From Dictyostelium firmibasis (lineage: Eukaryota; Evosea; Eumycetozoa; Dictyosteliales; Dictyosteliaceae): 64,000 nucleotides of DNA. The notes under the pieces are model-generated. The model was not told where the DNA came from. It saw nothing but the letters and a program-made list of their open reading frames with translations, and made no database searches. Location: NCBI GenBank assembly GCA_036169595.1, contig CM069768.1, positions 3,732,001-3,796,000 of the forward strand, in the 5' to 3' direction. Every line of letters begins with the position of its first letter. The first letter of the stretch is position 1. Below are positions 52,230-64,000 of the stretch, one piece after another. The translations under genes and the position numbers were made by a program.

Positions 52230-52770
52230 CTTTTCTTCTTTTTTGTTTTTAAAAATACTAACATTGATGAAATATTTATAAATGATAATGATAAAATTTC
52301 TCCTCCTGGGAGTGTTAGATTGGAAGGAATGCCTTCTCCGCTTGATAAATTTTCATCTATAAATCTGTAAAATAATATTTTATTTTTAATATTTAAAAAA
52401 TAAATATAAATTTTATTATTAAATATTTGTACATACATTTTCATAGTTGTAGAATTAGTTGAATCACAAAATATTCCTTTATTTGAACATATTTTACCAC
52501 TTCTCAAATCCCAATTCAAAAAAAAGGTATTTGCTAAAAAACTAATTGAATTGACTGAAGTTAAAAAAAAAAAAAAAAAATGAATTTTTTTTTTTTAATT
52601 AAAGATATTATTAATATTATTATTATTATTTTTATTATTGTTATTATTTTATAAAAAAATAATTAAATCATACTTTCATCTATATCAGTTATATCGGATT
52701 TAACATTAGTAAATAATGTTGTGATAATTATACAAATAGATAAAAAAACTATATAAAAATTAAATTTCAT
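49202..52770 (-). CDS. Single-pass surface protein with LRR, TIG and EGF domains
   Basis: Seven exons: 52770-52674, 52554-52437, 52364-52263, 52158-52078, 51987-51691, 51617-51423 and 51359-49202, summing to 1,015 residues. A signal peptide (residues 1-25, ending NVKS) is followed by an LRR region of many short units (NLTLPGGEILSLSFINISS; LETLDL-like) extending into exon 7. A long Asn/Ser-rich ectodomain follows, with an IPT/TIG-like segment (TIFGSFFNNI...VFINGVNCNILSFDNESIVTTIP) and an EGF domain (CNPSCENGGKCSEGSCECVG). A transmembrane helix (LPVSLVVSIVGAILISVSAF) and a basic Ser/Lys-rich tail ending SKSSMSKT close the protein. Dictyostelid ComC/SSK-type proteins share this build; the role is likely adhesion or signalling in multicellular development, by analogy. 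Introns 2-6 are all phase 2. Confidence 0.85.
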
Positions 52771-53681
52771 TGTGAAGTTTTTCCTTTGTTATATTATTTA
52801 AATAAATATAATTTAAAATGGGAGGTTTAATGTTTGAAATCATTCAAAAAGAGAATTTTTTTTTTTTTTTTTTTTTTTTTTATTCATATATTTTTTTTTT
52901 TTAATAATTTTTTTTTTTTTTTTTTTTTTTGCAATTAAATTTAATTGAATAAAAAAAATTAATGTATGTGTCATATTTTTTTTATTTTTTTAATTAATAT
53001 TTTTTTTTTTTTTTTTTAACTGATTTTTCAAATGTGTGTGGTATAAAATAAATAAAATAAATAAGCTGATTAGTTTGTGTTACAATTTTAGTGATGTGAC
53101 GGTGGTTTTTTTTTTTTTTATATAATATTTTTAATTTTTTTACTATTGGGTTTAACCGATTTTATTCAAAAATAAAAAAAATAAAAAAAGCTTATTATAA
53201 TGAACTTGTTAAATCACCAAATTTAAACCAAAGAAAATAAAATCTATGAATTTTTAATCTTATCAAATCTTTAACTTTTTTTTTTTTTTCGATCTTGTCT
53301 GGTGTTTAATTTTTTGAAATTAAAAAAATAATTTTGAGAAAATAAAAAAAAAAAAAATATTAAAAACTGGTGTGAAAAAAAAAACAATAAAAAAATAAAA
53401 AAAATTAAAAAAAAAATTATAACTGTTTTTGTTTTATTTGTAAAAAAATAAATAATTATAATGTTTGAAAACTTAATAAATTGAGTGGTGAAAAAATATG
53501 TTAATGTTTTTTATCTTTTTCCTTAAATCACCAAAAAAAAACATTTTTTATTTGAGGCAACACAGGTTTTATTTGTTTTTTTTATTTCATTTGGTTCAAT
53601 ATATTTTTAAAGACAGAAAATCCTTTCATTTATTGTAAAAAAATAAATATATATATATATTGTTTAAACACTTTTCTCTTG

Positions 53682-53726
<45 letters not shown>

Positions 53727-53757
53727 AATAAAAGGGCCTACCTTTTTTTTATTTTTT
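52771..53757. other. Divergent promoter region, no gene seen
   Basis: Nearly 1 kb between the LRR/TIG/EGF gene (minus) and the MFS transporter gene (plus). It is composed of poly-T and poly-A blocks with mixed islands at 53025-53110 and 53200-53320. No open frame of coding quality. Confidence 0.55.
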
Positions 53758-55355
53758 ATGGAACCCAATATTATTAATAATTCACCCTCAAAGAGTAATC
53801 TTATAAAAGGTTATTCTACTATAAATATAATAGATAACAAACAAAATAATAATGAAGTTGCCCCACTTTTAAAAAATGATAATAATACCAATGAAGAAAA
53901 ACCTTCAATTAGAAAACACAAATATTTAAAACAGGTATTTTTTCTTTACTTCTTATTTGGATTGTTATTAATGGCCGGTCACCTATATGCATTGTTTTTA
54001 CCAGGTTTTTTTAATGAATTTGTAATAAAAAATTATCCAAATCTATCGCCAATAGAACAACAGTCAAAATCATCTTATTATAAATCATTTTCAGATGCAG
54101 CACCTCATTTGGTGATGTTTTTTTTTGGTCCATTATTTGGTGTTTTATCTGATAGGTAATTTTTTTTTTTTTTTTAAAAAAAAATAAAATCAAGCACTAA
54201 TTTTTTTTTTTTCCTATTAAAAAAAGGTACGGAAGAAAACCAATTTTATTTTTTAGCTTTTCAGTGAATATTATAGATTTCATGCTGTGTTGGTGTTCAA
54301 TTAAAAAAAATAATCTAATATATTTCTACATTGGGCATACAATTTCTGGCCTGAGTTATGTTGCAAATGCAGCTGTTTTTTCATTTGTAGCAGATGTTTC
54401 AATTTTTGAATCACATGTATCAATATTATATTCATTATTAGGGATTTCTTTAGGATCAGGAATTATTTTTGGACCTCTAATATATATTTTTACTTCTCAA
54501 TCACAAATACCCAATTTAACATTATATATTGCAGGAATATTGGTTGGTATAAGTTTATTAGGATTAACAATATTATCTGAAAGTTTGGAAATTGCTAAAA
54601 GCAATCATAGATTTATAGAATCTAGAAAATCATTTAATCCATTTAAAACTATTAAAGATTTACTCTTTGTAAGAGGATTATTATTTTGGATTATTTTATT
54701 ATTTTTTTCAGTATCATATATAAGTAGAGATATAACAAGCACTTTTAATTATTATACTATATTGATGTATTCTTGGACTCAAATAGAAATTGGTTCTTTT
54801 ATAATTGTATCAGGATTTTTAGTAATATTATGGGGAGCAGTTGTTATTCCAATTTTATTAAATTTTCTTTGTATGTATAATATATGAAAAATCTATATAA
54901 AAAATAACTAATTATTTTTTTTTAAAAAATTAGCAATAAGAAAAGTAATATCTCTTGGATTTTTTATTTATTTTATTTGCCATCTTTTATTAGTTTTTTC
55001 AAATTATAGTGTTTACTATTTTATAATTGGTTGTGGCTTTGGATCATTTGTTCATAATATCCCTAATCTTATTCAATCATTAGTCTCAGTTATAACTCCT
55101 AGGGAACTACAAGGAACAATTATAACTGGGTTTGAATCAATTGGCAGTGTTTCTCAATTTTTGGGCTCTTTCCTTTCAGATTATATCTTTATGTATTTTA
55201 TATCAAACAAATCACCATTCTTTTTCCCTCAAGCACCATACTTTTTAAATACTATATTTTCTTTAATATTATTTTTAAGTTCTATAATTATATGGAATTA
55301 TTTTAAAAATGAACAAATATATAATAATGGATATATTAATAAATCAATTAAATAA
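53758..55355 (+). CDS. Major facilitator superfamily transporter
   Basis: Exons 53758-54155, 54227-54870 and 54934-55355 give 487 residues. A polar Asn-rich head (about 65 residues) precedes about 12 membrane helices. The MFS A-motif is rebuilt across the first intron: GPLFGVLSDR joins to YGRKPILF (GxLSDRxGRKP). Other helices include GHTISGLSYVANAAVFSFVAD and GCGFGSFVHNIPNLIQSLVS. The motif pattern and GLSYVANAAVFSFVAD resemble the tetracycline-resistance-like/HIAT branch of MFS, but substrate cannot be read. Intron phases close exactly (AG+G; T+CA). Membrane location follows from the helices; which membrane is unknown. Confidence 0.88.
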
Positions 55356-55467
55356 TTAATAGTATTTAAACATTTTTTTTTATGGATAATAAATAATATT
55401 AGTTTTTTTATTTTTTATAATTTTTATTTATTTATTAATGAAGAAAAAGAAAAAAAAACAAATTAAT

Positions 55468-56655
55468 TTATAATAATAATAATAATAATGATAAAATAGA
55501 AATTAAAAACATGGTTAAATAATTTGAAAATATTAAAATTGTAGTGTTACTAGTAATGCTTTTGTCATTATCAATTTCTTGAACCTTCTTTGATTCACTA
55601 TTTATAAAGTTTGGGAAAAAATTGTAGAAATGATTTTGTGGTAGTGATGGTAATGGTGAGAAATTTGAAGATGATTCAGACCAAGCAACTCCATTACATG
55701 ATTGTTTATAGTCAATAATTTTTAAAAAACCTTTTGTTGGATATCTTTGAATTTGGCCAGTTTGTGTTGTAACTTGAAAATAATAATAATCACAAGTACT
55801 ATAAGAATTTTCACTAAGTGTTATTGAATAAACACCATTTGTCGTTTTATCATTATCACTTGAATATAATTTATTTAACGTTACCTTTAAATTAATATTT
55901 TTTCCAATAATAAATAAATAAAAACTATCAATTGATTGAGTGGAGTTATAATAATTTGCAAGAAATGTAATTGGTAATTGTTGTTGAAAGGTTATTGATT
56001 TTGGATCACCATATTTAAAAGTATGAGTTGCTGAAATTATAGACTTATCACCTGATTGTTGATCATTTTCAGGTGTACAAGATGTTAATGTAAAATCCAT
56101 AGTATAGAACCAAGTTGATAAACTTTCATTAAATACTATTCCAGTTCCTGAATAATTTATATCTTTTCCCATTATTCTATCACGAAAATCACCAACGTTT
56201 GGGTCATCATCTTTTAAACAATCAACACTATTACGACAAATTAATCTATTGATAGCTTTAAAACCATTGTTTGAAGTTGAGGATTTATAGATATGTTCTT
56301 GTGTATTTTCATCACATTTCCAATCATCAATTCTATCATAAAATGAAGTACCATTACAATTTTCAAAGGTAAAACAATCTTCACTTTGAGACATATCAAT
56401 TGAATGACTTAATGCCATATCAAATAATTTTTCATTAAATTGTAGTGGTGAAACAGGTTCATAGTATTTTGTTGTTATTACATTTTCCAAATTTTTAAAA
56501 CCATATGGTTTCATAAAATTCTCTTTATATTGGTTTGGGTTCATTCTTAATGAATTCATCATTACCAATACTTCTCTTGAATCCCATGATTGTGGTATTT
56601 CACCATATCCATTTATTTTATTTATTAAAATTATTAAAAATAAAATTTTCATCAT
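55468..56655 (-). CDS. Secreted CAP/SCP-domain protein with probable GPI-anchor signal
   Basis: Single exon of 395 residues. A signal peptide (residues 1-16, FLIILINKINGYG) is followed by a CAP domain. The family features are LVMMNSLRMNPNQYKENF (helix 1, substrate-like NxxR), SPLQFNEKLFDMALSHSIDM, and GTGIVFNES near residue 172, with His in the ALSHS block. A beta-rich C-terminal extension follows, then a hydrophobic tail (ILIFSNYLTMFLISILSLL) at the very end with no charged residue after it, typical of a GPI signal. CAP proteins are extracellular and bind sterols or glycans in some lineages; the role here is unknown. The second Met at 56652 could serve equally well as start. Confidence 0.83.
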   Translation of the reverse strand: MMKILFLIILINKINGYGEIPQSWDSREVLVMMNSLRMNPNQYKENFMKPYGFKNLENVITTKYYEPVSPLQFNEKLFDMALSHSIDMSQSEDCFTFENCNGTSFYDRIDDWKCDENTQEHIYKSSTSNNGFKAINRLICRNSVDCLKDDDPNVGDFRDRIMGKDINYSGTGIVFNESLSTWFYTMDFTLTSCTPENDQQSGDKSIISATHTFKYGDPKSITFQQQLPITFLANYYNSTQSIDSFYLFIIGKNINLKVTLNKLYSSDNDKTTNGVYSITLSENSYSTCDYYYFQVTTQTGQIQRYPTKGFLKIIDYKQSCNGVAWSESSSNFSPLPSLPQNHFYNFFPNFINSESKKVQEIDNDKSITSNTTILIFSNYLTMFLISILSLLLLLL

Positions 56656-57603
<948 letters not shown>

Positions 57604-60600
57604 TTATAAATTTGAAATTTCATTTGTAACTTGTAATAATTGAGCAGATTTTTCTTTCTTTTGTTGTTTTAAACTATCAATTTTATTCATATAATCTTGA
57701 ACTTCAACGCCCTTTTTGTTTGAATGCATTTTATGTTTAATGATACGGTATTCCTCAAGTACGTTCTTTTTAGCTTTTAATTGTGCAAACTCGTGTGTTT
57801 CGTTGGAAGGAAGTTGACCTAAATTTTGATGCCAATTTCTAGAGTTTGGATTTCTACCAATTTCGACGAAACCAGATGAATCTAAATATTCGCCATTCTC
57901 TAAACAGATGATTGGTGGCGTAAGGAATTTCTTTGTGGCGGCATAATTCTTATAACTCATTGCCTGTTTGAGAGTTTCAAAGACCATCATCTCCTTGAAT
58001 AAAGTGAAACAAAGTGTTGGTCTAAGGAATTCATGTTTTTCTCTCAATTGAACTTTATTTACAACGAACCCAACAAAACCTGAAGTTGGTGCACCATCAT
58101 AAGTTTGAATATCCAATTGGTTTGGGGGTATAGGTTGAGGTTGATGATTATGTTGGCTACCATTTTGATATCTTTTCTTTGGAGTATAAGGTATTAATGT
58201 GTCCAATGAAACAAAATAGACAGGTTGAGTGGGTTTGCTATTGTAAATATCATAATAATGTTGAAAGGTTTGTTTGTTTTGGAATAAGACACCTTCCATT
58301 TTAGATTTCAAAAAATTTGCTAAACATTGAGCTAAACGATCATCCTCCACAAACAACAAGTCCATAATTACACCAACTATACCAGAGTCATTGGTAGAAC
58401 GTGATATATCCAAGAGTTCACGAGAAGTTGAATTACTTGGATATGGAGTACGACGAAGACTACGATTTGATAACTCTTCAATTTCTTGACTTGTTTGTGT
58501 GATTAGTTTCTTTATAGTTTCAGGATTTGTTTTTGCCTCTGGACTTAAATTGGGTATAAGTGATGTGAGATGATTGAAAATTTCGTCTGCTTGATGTTTT
58601 GAATTTGTATACTCGTTGAGAATTTTCGATTGTTGACCTTTTATCTCATCGAGCTCTTGATCGATCTCATTGATTTCATTACTAAGTGTAACACGTTGTT
58701 GTTGAAGTTTAACTTTTTTATCCAATGATTCTTTTTGATTTTGATAAAAGAATTCGATTCTTAATGGTTCAATAGTTGGAATCGATGGTATATGTGGAGT
58801 GAAAACCAATTGAAATGGACCGCTTGTACCAATGGAATCTCTAAGTTTTAACTCTTCAAATGTGGCCTCACCATCCATCGCTTTAAATGGTTCCTCCAAG
58901 TAAACTGAACCACTAACAAATGTTGGTAAAACACACTTACTATTGGATGAACCAGCATTTGGATGATTTGGTGATATTTCAATAGAAACTCTTATGGAAC
59001 CCTCAACCACTACCGTATTATCAAAGGTATCAGTTGCAATTATACCAATTTTTTGACCCAATGTTGAAGTAGTTGGCGAAAATTTAATTTGGCCACAAAT
59101 CGATAATTTATTTGGGAAATCTGGATGAATAATTAAAATCTGTTCCATTTGAATTTTAGTATTCTTTGAACCACGTACATTATGAGTGAATGTTACATTG
59201 GTTGGACCAGCCTTCTTTGGGAATGTAACACCGTTGAAAAGGTAGACAGGTTTAGTTTCATCATCGTCAGGGAAAGTTATTTCGGAGCAAGGATAGGTCT
59301 TGTTTACTGTTAATAGCTTCATTGTTTCCTTTGGTACAACCATTGGAGCCTTTTCAGGATTTAATAACATTACAGAGAGTGTTGTGGTTGGATTGGATGG
59401 AGTAATACGTAAATTCTCTGAACCCAATAAAACGATGGAATATTTACCACGTACAACAAATGAAACCAAAGCCTCTTGAATATCCAATTGTTTTGGTTTA
59501 ACTCGTAAAACATAAGTACCCTCTTCAGCATTGGTTTTAACTTCTAAATTACTAAGTTTACCCTCACCTTTTGAGATTTTAACACGATGTTTAATTTCAA
59601 TTGGCACAGAAGATGGTGAATTGTTATCGATCCATTCAAGATCAGTGTCAACACCAGTGATTGAACGTGTTGGATTACCTTGGGTATCACAAACTAAGAA
59701 GGTAATCTCATCTAATAACTGACCACCACTACATTGAATTGTGGCTTTATTCGATCCATTAACACATAGTTGTGCAGCTCTACCCTCTATACAATCGAAA
59801 TTCATTGAGCACTCACTAATCTGTTGACTTTTATCAATGACTCTTACCGATAACTTACCGAATCCAACAACTGTTACTTTGCAGGGATAAATATTTTTAT
59901 CGACATCAAATTCACCAATACTTTGACTTTTAATAAAACATGGAATTTGGCTAGTGTGACCTTGTTGGTAGGAAAGTTCAAAGAAAGGTTCGATTGGTTT
60001 AGAAGATTTCAAGTTATTTGGCGCAACAGGATTATGACGACGATCGTTTAAACCAATTTCCAATGTGATTTCACTGTCGCATCTTGCAGAACCAACACCA
60101 CGACCTAAATTACAAACAAAATAAGAGGGCGCACCACCCACGGTTTGAATTGTAAAATCCTTTTTCAAGGTTATTACAAGGTCTTTATTCTCTACCATCG
60201 ATGAGAACTCTTTGGCACTTTGTTTACCCAATGGGATATCAACGGTTATATTATATCTATTGAAACGTGTATTTCTATCGGCAACGATTGTTGGTAAAAG
60301 TATCATATTACCAGCAGAGTTTGAACCTGTGGCAGTGCTATTCATTTGGAATTCAATTGTTTTTGGTGACCAACCCGGTTGAACTGAACCAATTAAGCTA
60401 TTTAATATAAATGGTCCTCTATTGCCACCTCCAGCACTTAGGATTTTAATTCCAAAGTTAATTTCCGCTGAAGCCTGTGTAGTAAATGAATCTATATCGA
60501 CTTCAATGATATCGGTCAATGGATGTAATGTAATGTAAGATGGTTTAAAGGAAGGTAAGATTTTAATTTTTTGAGAGACTGTGAACAACTCTGCCATATC

Positions 60601-63600
60601 CTTAAAGAGGGTAAAGTCAACAATTGCAATTGAATAGGAATTTGATGTTTGTGGTGACTTCTTTTTACCTTTAGTTGTTGGCAAAGTTGGTTCATCGGCT
60701 TCAAAATCTTTTTCAACTTTTTCATTAATTAAAATTGCTGTTGGTGGTGGTGTAATTCTTGAATTCTTTGTGATTCCAGTGATTGCATAAGTGCACAATG
60801 AGAAACAACCTTTATCATCGCAAACATAATAGATTGGTTCATCAAAACTATCAGATCTAACCATAATATAGTAAGGTGGATTTTCAGAGAGTGTTGATGC
60901 TTGTTGAACTTGATGTTTTGGTTTTCTACCTCTAGTTGTTTGTGTACTACCTGTTACTGTCGATGTTGGTTTCTTTGATGGAAGTCTACAGATATTACCA
61001 TCTTTATCATTTACAAACACATAGAAATGAGGTAAATAGGTTAAGTTCATATAACCATCTAAATCTTCAATATTTGCTTTTATTTGACCCTTAGATGAAT
61101 CCAAGAAAGTCAATTGTTCAGTGAATGTCATTGTAACCGGTTCACCCGATACCAATGTGAAAGGTGATAATCTTAACTTAAACTCATCCATAATAATTTG
61201 AATTGTAATTAATAGTTCAGATTCATCATTTAACTCCGCTTCTGTCAATGTTAAACCTTTGACAATAATTTGATTATCAACTAATTCTACTGTGGTTGGT
61301 TTACTCAATGAAAACTCCCTATTATTATCAGTCTCCATTTTATCTTTGTTTTGTGTAACAGATGATTCCTCTTCCTCTTGATCTTCTAATGAATAAGCTT
61401 TAAATTGTAATTTCTTTGGTATTTGATTTATCGATACCAGATTACCATCATTATCAATCAAAGAAACTAAGAGTGGTGGTAATTGTTGTCCAATGGATAC
61501 TCTATGTTGTTTAATATCTTCGATACCTTCTAAAGTTGCTTTTATTGAAGTCGGTTTACCAGCAACTACTGAAACGAAATATGATGCTTTTTTAACGGAT
61601 TTATCACTACACTCGAAAATTAAACTATAGGGACCAGTACGTTTAAAGCAATCGATATCACCAAATGAAACACGTGAAGATTCATAGAAAACACTTGTTT
61701 CTATTTTATGTACAATTTCAGATGTTGGTTGATAAATTACACTAAACATTATTTTATAAGATTCCTCTTCGATTATTTTTCTTTCTACCTCTTTTGGTGG
61801 ATTTTGACTATCCATTAGGGTACAAGAAACCCATTTGATTTTTTCACCTGCAAAGTAGGATTCCTTTGGAAGATTTGCTTTATCACCCTCAAAGAATTTA
61901 ATTTTTGATGGTAATCTTTTTTTGCATGCAGAAATCAGTGAGCTATATTGATTCTTTGAGAATTTCTTTGAAATCTTTGAACATAGGAAACTTTCAAGTG
62001 GTAATTGTTTGTAATGAAGTTTATCAAGTTCAACATAAAAATCGGATGCACGAAAATCTGGGCGACCAATGAAATAAATGGATTTAACAACACCTTTTTG
62101 AAGACGTGCAATTTGAACTGGATCTTCAACTGCCACTGCTAAACCACGAATTGTTATAGATTCACAATTGGTTTTATTTGTGATTGTATCATATTTTGCA
62201 CCTTTAAATTGAATATCTTGGTCAAGTTTATGACATTGAAGTAACCAACGTCTCCATTCAAGTTTTGCAACTTTACCACCTGCTGCTGGTTGATCCAATA
62301 AATCGAATACTGGCGACTCTTTAATAATATGCATTTTATTGTGTGTGACAGGGAAATGAGAAGTTAAAAATATTGCACCTTTTACTCTTTGAACCCATTT
62401 TTCTTCGATTTTCGAGCCATCTATTGTACCAGTTGTCATAAAACCTAAACGATCGATATGTGCCTCTGAAATCAATCTACCATTCCAAAATACTTCGAAA
62501 CCTGGTTTTCTCAATGATAGTGGGCAAGTTTTTAAATCCAATTCTGGTGAGTCTTGTAATAGTTTAGTTGGAATTGGCATTGTCTCATGTTCATTAATGA
62601 ATGGGAAATAACGGAGATGGCAAACCACCTTTGCACTATTTGTTATACCTGTTGGTCCATCTTTAATTGGTATAGAGAAATCGAAAATCTTAAATCTTCT
62701 ACCTTGTTTTATGTACAATGACTCGATACAATCATCGACATCACTTAAATCTTTATCATTTAACATTAGATTATATGAGTTTTTCTTATCATTAATAAAG
62801 TTAATTCTATAACGAGTTGATCTTGAACCTGGGAGTGCTGGTGTTGCTGATGGTGGTTGATAAGTTTGGTCATCATAGTCATCATCATAGTCATCCTCTT
62901 CTTCCTCCTCTTCCTCCTCCTCCAAAGCAATCTCATCAAGTTGTTGTTGTGATGCTGATGTTTTTTTAGTGCCATTTGCTTGTGATGCTGATGTTATAGT
63001 TTTTTGTTTTTTCAATGGTGAATTATTATCGCCAAGGGTGAAATGATTTTGTTCACCAACATCATGTAGATAATAATAATAGATATGAGCCAAATCTCTA
63101 CCCAATACTTCCATAATGGATTGATAATTTTCGGGTGACATATTAACATTATTAATTATAACCTCTGTGAATTGATCATGTCTTTTTTCTGATGTAGTTG
63201 GTTCTCTAATGACAATTGGTATTTTCCATTCTTGATCACCCGTTGAATTTAAAATCTCCAATGAGATTTTCGCTTGATTTACCCATTCGTTACCACAAAC
63301 CTTTGTATTTACAACTACCTCTGTACCTAAATAGAATGCTGCCTTCTTACCACCAACACCAAATCTTGAAATTAAGCCAGTGGCTTTTTCATTGGAACCG
63401 TTAATACTCGAATGCATTAACTGTCTATTGTCTATAGGTGATTTTCCCTCTCCGTGAGTTTCATTACCATTTACATCCAATAGATCTGCTTGGCTTAAAC
63501 CCATGGTTGCCCATCTTTGCAAAGCATCTTTATCCATACCGCATCCATTATCCCAAATTCTAACTGATGTTGTCTTTAAATCAGAATTTGGTCTTCCAAT

Positions 63601-64000
63601 TAAAACTTTAATATCTCTTTTACCTGGTGGATTTAATCTAACTGCTTGAATTGAATTATCTATAAATTCTGCTATTGCATTTGGAAAACTATTTTTAAAA
63701 AAAAAATTAATTAATTAATAATTTCATCTGTCTCCCTGTCTATCTCTAAATAATTTAAGTTGATACCTACTTATATTCTGAAGTACCAGCTTTTAATAAA
63801 ATATTTTTTGAAGGTGTTACATCAACTAAAATTTCTTCACTGCCATTATCTAAAACTCTTTCACCTTCAAAATAACATATTAACACATTACGATTTGATG
63901 TAATTAAGAATTTTTGATAAGTAATTTCATCTTTAATTTGATAATTTGATAAATCTGAAAATAAAATATCTACATTTTGATTAGCGCTATTTTGATACAT
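57604..64000 (-). CDS. SMCHD1-like GHKL ATPase / SMC-hinge protein (5' end at window edge)
   Basis: Exons 64000(or beyond)-63771 and 63688-57604 give at least 2,104 residues. The visible N-terminus has GHKL ATPase motifs: AEFIDNSIQA (N-box), DNGCGM (about residue 124) and GLISRFGVGGKKAAFYLG (about 181-198). An about 1,500-residue beta-rich middle follows. Near residues 1760-1820 is a coiled coil (LSNEINEIDQELDEIKGQ), then an SMC-type hinge (GIVGVIMDLLFVEDDRLAQC, then YFVSLDTLIPYTPK), and another coiled coil at the end. This order is that of SMCHD1 (about 2,000 residues in mammals), a chromatin silencing factor. Acidic and Ser/Asn insertions are present. The intron (63689-63770) is in the N-box region and restores EYNFPNAIAEFIDNS. 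The Met at 63998-64000 may or may not be the start. Confidence 0.85.

Overview
The window is nuclear DNA of a dictyostelid amoeba, almost certainly Dictyostelium discoideum or a very close relative. The signs are extreme A+T content between genes with long homopolymer A or T runs; short AT-rich introns with GTAAGT/GTATGT donors and TAG acceptors; coding exons rich in Asn and Gln homopolymers; long perfect (AAT)n arrays; FNIP-repeat and CBM49 proteins; a 1,696-residue clathrin heavy chain; and tRNA genes flanked by retroelement debris. Exon joins below were worked out by hand from donor and acceptor sites and reading phase. They have not been checked against transcripts.

1-13 kb: the end of a multi-pass membrane protein; an F-box/LRR-like gene; an unrecognised Cys/His-containing protein; mitochondrial cysteinyl-tRNA synthetase, which is divergent from the complex I subunit NDUFS8; and two large dictyostelid-type proteins without an assignable function, one with a very long Asn tract. 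13-22 kb: a small Gln/Pro-rich membrane protein, an NADPH-type short-chain reductase, diacylglycerol kinase with three C1 domains, a long gene-poor stretch, a secreted LPMO-like (AA10-type) protein, and a tRNA-Leu(AAG) locus with a downstream extra B box, tRNA-like repeats and an LTR-element relic just upstream.

22-38 kb: the largest subunit of RNA polymerase III, a ZC4H2-like coiled-coil protein without its zinc finger, mitochondrial ribosomal protein S17, an unusual ubiquitin-like/vWA/Ras-like fusion ending in a CaaX-type box, a long TCAIM-like mitochondrial protein, and a FNIP-repeat protein. 38-47 kb: a short CBM49-type secreted protein, clathrin heavy chain, and an elongin-B-like protein whose first exon is apparently only the ATG. 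47-49 kb: a tRNA-Asp(GTC) locus with an extra B box, tail-only insertion scars upstream and two tandem TRE3-like LINE 3' ends downstream. 49-64 kb: a secreted-type LRR/TIG/EGF single-pass receptor, an MFS transporter, a CAP-domain protein with a probable GPI signal, and an SMCHD1-like GHKL ATPase/SMC-hinge protein that runs off the right edge.

These are ordinary eukaryotic genes, each with its own promoter, not operons. Themes are mitochondrial function (four genes), extracellular carbohydrate binding and adhesion (LPMO-like, CBM49, LRR/TIG/EGF, CAP), and transcription or chromatin (Pol III, SMCHD1-like, elongin B). The two tRNA loci share a layout: an extra B box 30-31 bp past the tRNA, the same 25-bp hairpin repeat nearby, and retroelement remnants on at least one side. 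The most unusual single gene is the ubiquitin-like/vWA/Ras-like fusion at 29.2-31.7 kb.
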